Assembly: GCA_037176845.1 (NCBI GenBank)
Contig: JAYKXP010000080.1
Location: 62,001-126,000, forward strand
Direction of reading: 5' to 3'
Length of the DNA stretch: 64,000 nucleotides
Origin: Paramarasmius palmivorus
Lineage: Eukaryota; Basidiomycota; Agaricomycetes; Agaricales; Marasmiaceae
In this document: positions 33,920 through 43,109 of the stretch, piece after piece
Layout: each line of letters opens with the position of its first letter
Position numbering within the stretch: position 1 is the stretch's first letter
Program-made: the position numbers and the translations under genes
The notes under the pieces: model-generated
The model's input: the letters and a program-made list of their open reading frames with translations, nothing else
Told to the model about the DNA's origin: nothing
The model's database searches: none

Positions 33920-34469
33920 TTGAGCGTCTGACAGTGGAGAGAAAGCAAGAGGAGTCGTGTGAAGACTTGTCTTATCGCTGTTAATGTTTCCCCACATGAA
34001 TATGGCTATTGGACTCCGGTAGAGATAAGGTTTTATTATAGTTCAAGGTAGGGGTTTTCTTTTCGTTACAAAGAGACCTGCGAAAGCCAATCACGCGTTA
34101 ATTCTCGGGTCTGAGGCAGACTAGGACTGATTTACTCACCTTCACATATTTCTACGCGTTTTTGGGACTCTTCTCTTCGCTAGCCAATGATAGATCCCAA
34201 TGTCAAGACTGGGGAAAATTTGGCAGGACTGTGAGACTCAGGCGTTACAGATAGGCACGTGTTACCTGCAATGTCACGTCACGCCACGAGTATCCCACGA
34301 ATTCGGAACTATCCTTGAAAGCTTCAACCTCCACTTTCTTCAACTTGTGTAGTTGGCGGCTCCCTGCTCTAGGCGACGGGGATTGTATTTTTCATCAATC
34401 CATATGTATGCCTCATTTGATTTATTGATTCTAGCTGCTGGGCAACAACATGCAACGACTACAGCCATC
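33920..34469. other. intergenic
   Basis: Promoter side of the amidase (-) and 5' flank of the doubtful gene at 34470. A palindromic CACGTG at 34256-34261 could be a bHLH site. No coding frame was recognised. Confidence 0.45.
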
Positions 34470-34871
34470 ATGCATCATGATCTACTTACTCGCGCTCAAA
34501 AGATCGGGTCAACCAACGTCCCTTCGCTTCTTCGTGGGCGCGACCAAAAACACCCCACTCTGTTTCGGTGAATTGAAAGATGCGAAATTGCAAACTTCTC
34601 TAGCCGTCCAAGACCTGTCACAGACCGCCGCTCGCTGTCGGTCCAGACGCGGATTCATGACCCTGTCTCAATGGACTCATTCCAGCTCAGACTCGCTGAT
34701 CGGGAGCTCCTTCACTACAATAATCCCAGTATTGCTCAAGAACTGTTCCAACGGATTCGCCATACGGTTTTTCGCGTGGATCCTCAAGACGCAGCTAACC
34801 TGTGGTTACGGAATGCCGCTGGTAAAACTCGCCTAACAACTCCTAACCATCAGGATACACAGGAGAATTGA
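34470..34871 (+). CDS. possible small gene, unrecognised product
   Basis: ATG 34470 opens MHHDLLTRAQKIGSTNVPSL; a 36-base GT-AG intron (34568-34603) would join it to RRPRPVTDRRSLSVQTRIHD, then to MDSFQLRLADRELLHYNNPS, IAQELFQRIRHTVFRVDPQD and AANLWLRNAAG. The frame closes at 34871. A further 32-base intron could instead give a C-terminus YTGELMKRTATQ. The second part looks like a helical globular domain. I do not know the family, and both introns are shorter than usual here, so the model may be wrong or the gene decayed. Confidence 0.33.
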
Positions 34872-35064
34872 TGAAACGTACCGCCACGCAGTGAACTTAG
34901 CAGTACTCCGCCTACTATCCCGATTAGTCCAAGAACGGTTTCATCTTTGCCCTTAAATTTGGTCGCTATGTCGCTAAAAGACATACCCCCCATCCTTCCT
35001 TTTCTTTTCCCCACACCTTCTTTAGACAAAACCTCTGCTCAACGTTGAACGTTAGCCTTCAACC

Positions 35065-35670
35065 ATGGAAAAACAATACGGCTCTCAACCAGTCATGATG
35101 CAACCCGGATACACCCCTCAGATGTCTGTGGGTGGTAACAGAAACGCCAAAAACAAGCCTGTCGGACCGGATGGAAAGAGAGATTGGAGCGTTGGTATTT
35201 GCGGGTGTGGCGATGAAGACGGTGGCTGTGGAACATGTCAGTTAATCTCTATACCCCGGTGTTTCTGATGAAGGACTAACAATTACTCCAGGCTTCTACG
35301 CATGGTGTTGCCCGTGCATCGTCCACGGACAAAACAAGCAGCGCTTCGCAGCCCTTCAGCGTGGCTCTCCCGAACCAGACCCCGGTTGCTGCAGTGGTGA
35401 CTGCTGGTTACATTGTTGCCTTACAGGCTTTGGATGGGGTTGGGTGTTGCAGGTAAGAACACATCACCAGTCGTTGGCCTAGACGTAGATCCTGATGTAA
35501 TTCCCCAGATGCTCAACCGATCAAATGTCCGAGAACGATATGGAATCTCTGGCGGTTGCTGTGGAGATTGTTGGACAGCATTGTGCTGTACGCCTTGTGA
35601 ACTTGCACAGGAGCGGATTGAGCTTCAGCTGGAGGAACAGAGCTATGGCAGGCTTCCTCAACATGCATAA
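35065..35670 (+). CDS. PLAC8-family cysteine-rich protein
   Basis: Three exons (35065-35236, 35292-35452, 35509-35670) give 164 residues. After a Gln/Met-rich N-terminus, the PLAC8 domain runs from DWSVGICGCGDEDGGCGTCF through YAWCCPCIVHGQNKQRFAAL, CCSGDCWLHCCLTGFGWGWV and GGCCGDCWTALCCTPCELAQ, with the family's CCPC and CELAQE signatures. The two Cys/Trp-rich hydrophobic segments are probably membrane-associated. Animal and plant members are linked to cell size, cadmium resistance and calcium influx; fungal roles are little known, and a plasma-membrane location is inferred. The start was chosen as the first ATG, preceded by a CT-rich leader. Confidence 0.9.
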
Positions 35671-35833
35671 GTTGTTGTGGATGTATGAATATTATGTATT
35701 CTTGGGACCGCCGCTGTTGTATCATACTGTTCTTGATAATGGACTATTTATTATCGTCGCGGCAGATCCTCGCAGCCCGAGTCTTGTTGAGTCGGCGAAA
35801 TGAACAACACACGGGTGCCTGTATGCCCTGACT

Positions 35834-36197
35834 CTAATTTGGATCCGTAGAAAGTTCATCAATATCATTGCTTACCTTGACATGATAGAAGTAGAAGACG
35901 AGTGTGGCTGCTGTTTGAACCTGAGTGAGCACATTGCGAGGAAGGTCAAAGCTCTTGATGGTCACAATTTGCACCCTGATTCCGCAGGGCAATCGTCTGT
36001 CAAACGTACTTTTCGACAGCTTCAATGGATGGAATTGTAGGGCGGAAGGACTGAGGCACAGCCGACAGGGAGTCGAGCCCTTTGGCCAGGTTTCTATTTT
36101 GACGTCGTGTGAGTGTCGGATTCTTCGTATCAAGGGACTCTTTCAAATTGTCACTATTGTGACTATCGAGGAGCCTTGCATTGCACGCAGTACGCAC
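35834..36197 (-). CDS. doubtful coding segment
   Basis: A minus-strand stretch encodes NDNLKESLDTKNPTLT-like sequence, then LAKGLDSLSAVPQSFRPTIP, SIEAVEK and, after a possible 34-base intron, VQIVTIKSFDLPRNVLTQVQ followed by TAATLVFYFYHVK. The composition is protein-like, but there is no in-frame ATG, the intron would be very short and I recognise nothing. It could be the remnant of a small gene. It lies between the PLAC8 gene and the ammonium transporter promoter. Confidence 0.25.
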
Positions 36198-36500
36198 GCG
36201 TCCGACAGGTGTCCGAATGTGACGTCCGAGCTAGGCTGGATAAGAAAAGGGATGGCGCACTGCCGCTTCCGTTGCCTCGCTCTCCCGCCTAGAATCTTGG
36301 GAGAAGTATCTCGAATATCATCTGGCTACCAGCGCTGGTGCCGGCCAAGCGTAACATGGGTTTTCTCTAGGACGCTCTGAGACGTTGCCGATGACATTTG
36401 TCCACTGTCTGTGTCAGATGGAGGCTTGGGTTGTGATAGGAAGAGCAAAGCACGGTTCGGAGTCTGATATGACGGGTATACATATCCACCTTTTTCGTAA

Positions 36501-36556
36501 GATAAGAAGACAGATCAAGGGGCAATGCATTCTGAAAATGAATATGGAGAGATAAG
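36501..36556 (+). promoter_or_regulatory. paired GATAAG sites upstream of the ammonium transporter
   Basis: Two GATAAG motifs, at 36501-36506 and 36551-36556, lie 425-480 bases before the transporter ATG. Fungal nitrogen regulators of the AreA/Nit2/Gln3 GATA class bind such pairs and activate ammonium permease genes under nitrogen limitation. Binding here is inferred from motif and context only. Confidence 0.4.
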
Positions 36557-36980
36557 GAGCTGTTGTAGGTAAAATCTCTATCAATGTTTACCAAGACCCT
36601 AGGAAGGTCATCTGGGGGCGAATAAATGAGAAAGTGCTTTTATAGAGCGCGATGAAGGTTACCTCGTGCGCCTAAAAGAAACAGGCCTTTTTCCTGCGTT
36701 TTTTTGCCTCAATTTCTGTGACGCGTCGGGTACACAAACAGCGGGTGAGGATCAAGGGACGCGCGTCAAGTCATTTTTAGTGTAGGAGCCAAGGCAGTCC
36801 TTATCGACCAATCAGAAATGAGCACGACGGATTTGGCAAGTCGCGGTTACCTATCAAACTTTGTTAATACTTTTATATTGAACTGTTGCAGCATGCGAGA
36901 TATCCTTCCCGCTCTGTCCCTTTCCCCCACTCTTTTATTTCTTGTCGCTGCCTGTTGCGGTGAGCACGACTTGAACAAGG

Positions 36981-38793
36981 ATGCCCAACCTCAACATCAC
37001 CTACAATGAAAGTCAGTATCCTATGTCAAACATTACGCCACGTTTGGCTCATGCAAATCACCTTTATAGGTTCAGGCGACATCAATTTCACAGACGCTGA
37101 GGGTGTCACTACCACCTACATTCCTGGCGATATTGCCTGGATATTAGCCAGCACGGCGCTCGTCTGGATCATGATTCCAGGTCTTGGCTTCTTCTATTCG
37201 GGTTTATTGAGGCGAAAGAATGCGTTGTCAGCGATGTGGATGAGCGTCTGTGTATTGGCGGTCGTATCTTTCCAAGTACGTGGTCTCATTTCAATTCTTG
37301 CGCAGAAAACTTAGCTGCAATCAGTGGTTCTTCTGGGGTTACTCTTTGGCATTCGGCAATGGAAGCGCTTTCATTGGAAACGTAGGCAAGTAGTTCATCG
37401 ACCTTGTTGCTACCTTCCTCGTGTTGACTGTGGGCTAGAATTTTTTGGTTTGATGAAGACATACGCAGAGCCCTCTGCTGGCAGTGACCGACTTCCTTCA
37501 CTCGTCTTCTGTGTTTACCAGCTCATGTTCGCTGCCATCACGTAAGTTGCGATATCTACCCGAGATGTGACACTATGCTCAATATCACACAGCCCTATGA
37601 TCGCTCTGGGAGCTGTTGCTGAACGCGGTCGTCTTGGTCCTGTTTTAGTATTTACCTTCATCTGGGCAACTCTAGTTTACGATCCCATCGCTTGCTGGAC
37701 ATGGAACCCCAACGGCTGGTCATTCGTGATGGGTGGTCTCGACTTTGCCGGAGGCTCTCCTGTCCACATTTCTTCCGGTACCGCTGCTCTTGCCATTTCC
37801 ATCTACTTGGGCAAGCGCAGGGGATACGGAACTGACCGTCTCGCCTACAAGCCCAACAACACCAGCTATGTCATTCTTGGCACGGTCTTCCTGTGGTTCG
37901 GATGGTTTGGATTCAACGGCGGTAGTGCTTTGAGCGCAAACATCCGTGCTGCTATGGCTTGCTTTGTTACCAACCTCGCCGCTAGCGTTGGTGGTATTAC
38001 TTGGATGCTTTGGGATTACCGTATTGAGAAGAAATGGTCCGCTGTTGGATTCTGCAGTGGTGCCATTGCTGGTCTCGTCGCTATCACCCCAGGTTCAGGA
38101 TTTGTCGGTGCTCGTATGTGGCCTCACTTGAAGTCCTTGACTGTGGGCTAATTTTATTACAAGCCGCCGCCGTCCTCTTTGGTTTTATGGCCGGTACCGT
38201 TTGCAACTTTGCAACCCAGCTCAAGTTCTTCTTCAAGTACGATGACACCCTCGATGTAAGCACTTATGTGTTCATATAGTCTTGAGAAATGATAATTAAC
38301 GTTCTTCCTAGATTTTCGCCTCCCACGGTATCGGTGGTATCGTCGGAAACATCCTCACTGGTCTCTTTGCTGAGAAAGGCATTGCTGCGCTTGATGGGGT
38401 GGCTGACATTCCCGGTGGCTGGTTAGACCGCAACTTTATCCAACTCGGCTACCAGCTCGCTGACTCTGCGGCTGCCTTTGGTTACTCCTTCGTCATGACT
38501 GTAAGTCCCGTTTTTTCCCTTGCGGCTAAGGTCCTCGCTAACATGGTGATGATTTATAGACGATTATCCTCTGGTTGATGCATTTCATCCCTTTCCTCCG
38601 TTTGCGAGGCTCCGAAGAGGCCGAGATCGTCGGTCTCGATGAGTACGACATGGGAGAGTTTGCGTATGACTATGTTGGTCTCGAGCAGGAAATTGGACAC
38701 GAGATCGAGACTAAGATGGGAGATGCGACAACTGGTGGAAGGGAGCCAAGGCATCATGCATCCTCTAGTGGAAGCTCGCATCAAGAAAAGTAA
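36981..38793 (+). CDS. ammonium transporter, Amt/Mep family
   Basis: Eight exons (36981-37011, 37070-37275, 37325-37385, 37439-37541, 37593-38113, 38164-38255, 38312-38500, 38560-38793) give 478 residues with about 11 membrane helices. Landmarks: GDIAWILASTALVWIMIPGL near the N-terminus, GLGFFYSGLLRRKNALS, the first pore His in GSPVHISSGTAALA, GNGSAFIGN, WNPNGWSF, and the second pore His in FASHGIGGIVGNILTGLFA. The cytosolic tail has GLDEYDMGEFAYDYV, the conserved regulatory C-terminal motif. The protein conducts ammonium across the plasma membrane as trimers. The start MPNLNITYN resembles the short extracellular N-terminus of fungal Mep proteins. The third intron (37386-37438) is GC-AG; it keeps the frame and gives GNVEFFGLMK, matching the family's GNLxxFGL. 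Confidence 0.95.
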
Positions 38794-39415
38794 ATAGACG
38801 GAGACTTTTGTGTGTTCGTACTGATTAGTGTTGCAGTCTTTCGTAGTTCATTTGTTTTATACCGGATTCCTTCCTTTTAGTCTATATATCCGCATTTTGT
38901 TATCCCATCGTATCATAGTGTTCTTGTGTAACTCTTTGCATTGCAGTCAAGTAAATGAACTCTTACTATGAGTCGGCATTACTTGAGGCGTGCGGTTCTT
39001 GGACGAACTTGTGATTCCGGCGGACAGCCACTTCTGTATTGAGTGTGGCTGTCAGACCCAGAGTGAATGCATGTACATAAGTCTAAGTACCAGTTTCACC
39101 TCTTTTTTGATGGCCTGCCAATCCATTAGGCCTTAGGACTTCAGTATCAAGTACACATCAAGAAGCCCCATTCTGGAAAGGTCTTTGGCGACCCTTGGAA
39201 AACCCAGAGCGGCCCAGTAGCCTATGTACGATAAAGGTCTACAGTAATGTCAGGGTATAGTTAATCTGGGTCTCCTGAGTCCCAAGTAATGAGAAGAGTT
39301 GAAAATTAACCCCACGTCGTTGGAATCTTGGATTGGACTGGGTGGCTGGCATCTAAGTTCCGGCAAAGTTTGCCGGTGGCTTGAAGCCTTGGGCGTTCAT
39401 TTGTGTCCCTGGCGC
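38794..39415. other. intergenic
   Basis: 3' flank of the ammonium transporter and the downstream side of the broken gene that follows. Only short frames without motifs were seen. Confidence 0.5.
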
Positions 39416-40370
39416 CTAAAGCCGACGTGTTTGTTTGGCACCGGCAATTTCTCTCCCTGCAACCACCGCCATCACCTCCAAAGTGCAGTTCGCAATGCTG
39501 TATCCCACAGCGCCAGATCCATGGTAAGCAGCGGGACCGGAACCGATGATAATTTTGGTTAATTTTCTCTGCAGGTCAAAAAGGATCACCACGTTTTGAT
39601 GTTGTGCTGATGCAACGACAAAGCTTTGATTCAGTTCAGTTTGGTAACTAGGCCTAACTAGACTCAATCCAGAGAATGGCGTATCACTAGTACTGCGCGC
39701 CACCGGACTGTTAGGGACCACAGTGTTGTATATTTGGTCTGGCCACCATTTGTTGGAACCAACCGAAAACTGGCCGAAGGAACTGACTTCTCAGAAGCCC
39801 GCCTTCCAATTCCTCGGTAGTTCGAAGTGTCTTCGCATCGTTCTCGCCGTTTTCATGGTTTATTGTCCAGAGTCTGACATGAACAACGTTATCTGACCCT
39901 AAAGGAATCCGTGCATCACGGTACAGCATATGGAGGACTGACAGGTTAGCAGCTGCCATGCGCCATCATTCCATATGTTGGTGCTCATTTCTCGGACAGA
40001 CATAGTTTCACTCTAGCCTGGCTTTCACCGTTTCTGGAAGTCGTTGGGCATTACTCGTGTCGGACGATTTGCTCATAGAACCCATAGGAATGCTAAGAAC
40101 CTCAAAGTTTACATGTGCGCGGGTCCCTATAACATACGGGCAGCTTTTGTTGACGCCGACGGGATCAGTAGAACATGTAAGGTATCCTCGAATGGAATGA
40201 AGTAGGACCAAGAGTGAGTCTCAGTGCTTCTTTGCTTCCCGCTGCCAATTCACCATTGAAGAAGCCTCTCAGCATCTCGTCAAAATCCCACAGCTGCTTC
40301 TTGATGTCGTATACGAGCGAGTGATAGTAAAATTCGGACTAAATATGGTCCTATGGAGCATGGCGGGTTT
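39416..40370 (-). pseudogene. probable broken gene, family not recognised
   Basis: Three protein-like minus-strand stretches occur in order but in different frames. Near 40345-40180 is FYYHSLVYDIKKQLWDFDEM, then LRGFFNGELAAGSKEALRLT. The 40211-40008 stretch holds GYLTCSTDPVGVNKSCPYVI, then GTRAHVNFEVLSIPMGS. The 39959-39711 stretch holds MAAANLSVLHMLYRDARIPL, then GSDNVVHVRLWTINHENGE. I could not join them with convincing splice sites, and one frame change falls inside an otherwise continuous segment. A decayed gene is the simplest reading; an unusual intron pattern cannot be excluded. Confidence 0.35.
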
Positions 40371-40800
40371 CCAGAGGTATGATTCATGATGTCTATCGAA
40401 TGCTCATTGGCTGACCATTGGGACAGCAGAACCGAAGGCGAAGCGACTCGCGGCTCTCTGGAGCCTATTTATGCAAGGACGTCGCACCATTGTGAACTTT
40501 CTCAACGACGTGGAAGAACCGTTCCATCTCCACTCGTCAGGTACGGGGTACTATTTTCCTACATCGTGCCCGAACCCTTCAAGCCAATCAGGGCGTTCAT
40601 ATCGGCAATCACCCGACAGAAGTCGCCACATTCGAAACACTGGCAAGTACTTAACATCTGCCCTTCTATGCCCATTTGAAATACCCGCGTTGTATATTGC
40701 GACGAGTATAGAATTCGGCCCTCTTCTCAATCCCTCACATCCTTCACATTTTGAAATATCCGGAAGATTTCTTAAAGACGACCGTCATCCTTTCTCCCTC

Positions 40801-42141
40801 ATGCCGCCATCATCCGCGTCGTCGTCCATTATGTCCTCGCCTTCCTCTCGACGTCCTCGTCGACCACCATCACCTGTCTCGATGTATGTTGCAGGCTTTG
40901 GCTTTGATGCCCCAAAGCAGCCCAAACCTTTGGTCAAGCTGGAACCCAAGCAGAAGGGCAAGGAGAAGAAGGCTAATCGACAATCCCTATCCCATATGAA
41001 ATCACCTTCCGATGCGACGGCTTCCTCCATGCGATCCGCAGAATCCGTCGAATCTCGTGTCTCGAACACAAACTCGAAGGGCAGCGTGAAGAGTATTGGG
41101 AGCAAACGTAGCTTCTCGCTATCGGGCTTGCTAAAGCGGGGATCATCAACGGGTGCTAGTGGTGCAGGCGCCCAGGTTTCCCAAAAACCTTCATCCCCGA
41201 CCTCATTCCGCGGCCCCAAAAACCAGCCGTCGATCGAATTCGTCCCATCCGATGCTGAAGTACGTGTGCGTCAGCTGAACAAGGTCACTAGAACGCTAGG
41301 GGAAATTGTACCTGTCGAGTATATCCTCCAGGGAGAGACACACGAGGAAGAGCTATCGACACCCCCACCACATCCTGAGGTCATGATGCGCGCCGTACCA
41401 TCACTATCGACATCCCGGGATCTCCCCAGCGTGCCTCAACTACCACCCAAAAGCGATCATCATAATGAAGGGATATCACCAACATCACGGAGCAAACCAT
41501 CCCCGAACACGACCTCATCATCGAGCCCCACTAGTAGTCAAGACTACCATTACACGAAGAGGGTACGAACGTTGCCACCTGTGCCCGTTATCGACGTGCA
41601 CCCACGCAATAGTTTCGCCTCTGATTCGGAATCTATACACATTTCTCCTATAACATTCTCTCCACCACCTGACCCCCCTATGCCCCCACCAAAGCGACCC
41701 ATTACGGATAGCTCCAATGATAGCACAAAACCTTCGGTCATAGCCATCAAAGATGTGCCATTGTTGCTAAGGATTCCTGATAGATCCAATTTACCGTCAC
41801 CTCGCCCGAAACCTGCTACTCGTTCTCACCCACGTCCGAACACATCACATGGGATTCCCTCTGCTGAATTGCATGAAAACACGCCGACACCGAAAGCTAC
41901 CGCAGTTTCACGTCCGTCTACGTCACATGGTGGCTCTCCCACAGCAGATAGGCACTTTGCGGATCGTGCAGAGTCACCCTTCCAGGATAGCACTGTCCCA
42001 GTACAGGCGTGGCTCAGCGCATCCTGGGCGGCTAAGAAAGAATCGGCGGTCGTACGGCGGGAACGCAACGAGGGATGGTCTGGCGAATGGAATAGATCAG
42101 ATATGCAGGATGTCATTCGGAAGCTCAGACACCTCAAGTGA
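40801..42141 (+). CDS. unknown disordered Ser/Pro-rich basidiomycete protein
   Basis: A single-exon frame of 446 residues from the ATG at 40801. The frame is open further upstream to 40471, but that part has no good start and looks like leader. Composition is Ser, Pro, Lys and Thr rich, with Lys-rich (EPKQKGKEKKANRQS) and Ser-rich stretches, so most of the chain should be disordered. A compact segment, VRVRQLNKVTRTLGEIVPVE, stands out; similar R-x-x-K-L-x-R-T-L-G-E segments recur, as I remember, in agaricomycete proteins of unknown function. The C-terminus has WLSASWAAKKESAVV and MQDVIRKLRHLK, a probable helix. I cannot assign a function. Confidence 0.7.
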   Translation: MPPSSASSSIMSSPSSRRPRRPPSPVSMYVAGFGFDAPKQPKPLVKLEPKQKGKEKKANRQSLSHMKSPSDATASSMRSAESVESRVSNTNSKGSVKSIGSKRSFSLSGLLKRGSSTGASGAGAQVSQKPSSPTSFRGPKNQPSIEFVPSDAEVRVRQLNKVTRTLGEIVPVEYILQGETHEEELSTPPPHPEVMMRAVPSLSTSRDLPSVPQLPPKSDHHNEGISPTSRSKPSPNTTSSSSPTSSQDYHYTKRVRTLPPVPVIDVHPRNSFASDSESIHISPITFSPPPDPPMPPPKRPITDSSNDSTKPSVIAIKDVPLLLRIPDRSNLPSPRPKPATRSHPRPNTSHGIPSAELHENTPTPKATAVSRPSTSHGGSPTADRHFADRAESPFQDSTVPVQAWLSASWAAKKESAVVRRERNEGWSGEWNRSDMQDVIRKLRHLK

Positions 42142-43109
42142 CTCCAACGCGACGTGGAGTCTGTATCATTGATATGCATCGTGGCCTGGTGATAAGCAAC
42201 CCGTATCTTCACTGAACGGGCTGCGCATACAGTGAGTCTGGACATCCTTTCTACGTTTCTCCGAGTAACATGTATCCTGTAGCGTGCCATACTTTGTGAT
42301 GAAACACAGCTAGAACGTCACCTTGACGTTCCAGTCAGCGACGGAGGCTATTGAACCATTGTGAGGTAGACAGGTACTGCCTCTAGTACTACCTTCCCGA
42401 GATGTCTTGCAGGACCGCAAGACGCTTAGCGCTCGCGTCAGGACCGAGTTATACAACTGCCGTTCGTTACTTTCGTTCTATACTCTACGCTTTTATTAGT
42501 CGATTGACCACCGCTCATCCCCGTCGCTCATTCTCTAATTGCTCTCATCTCCTCGCAGGCTATTTTGCACGGCTGTACTTATGCTTCACATCCTGTACTT
42601 TGCATTGTTTGTATACCATTTCGAACCATACCATCCGACATCGTACTGTATACCTCCTGACAAATACTACACTTGGACTGATGGAAACAATTCAGCAGAA
42701 GGAACTGTGTCTACTCCAAATGAACTACGGGGGTACTGAACATTTGCAGTAACACCCGTCGGAGATTATGATACTGGGAAACCAGACCGACCCGAGCCTA
42801 CCTACCGGCCATGTAAATTAGCAACCGCAGGCAACCGCCTGTGCCTCGTTCACGGCTTTTTAAATTTTGAGATCAGGCAAATCCGTCATCGCAGCTGCAC
42901 TTGGCACCGACCAGAATATACATAGAACAACACATAGCAACACCCCCAGGTTCAAATGACTGACCATTTCATTTGAATTCCATCGGAAGAACATGGCAAA
43001 TACATTTCGAGGCAGAGAATCGAGATACACACGCCTTGATACATCATCCGTACCCCTTCATCGTCACACACAGTCTTCCTCCTTTTCACTCTGACTACAC
43101 CTCGACTAC
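42142..43109. other. intergenic between convergent genes
   Basis: About 970 bases of 3' flank. A 116-codon plus-strand frame at 42402-42752 starts with an ATG but has no motif and odd composition, so it is not called. Confidence 0.5.

Noticed and set aside
42402..42752. 116-codon frame with ATG start
   Set aside because: Composition is unlike the neighbouring genes, with no motif and no splice support; it sits in a convergent spacer.
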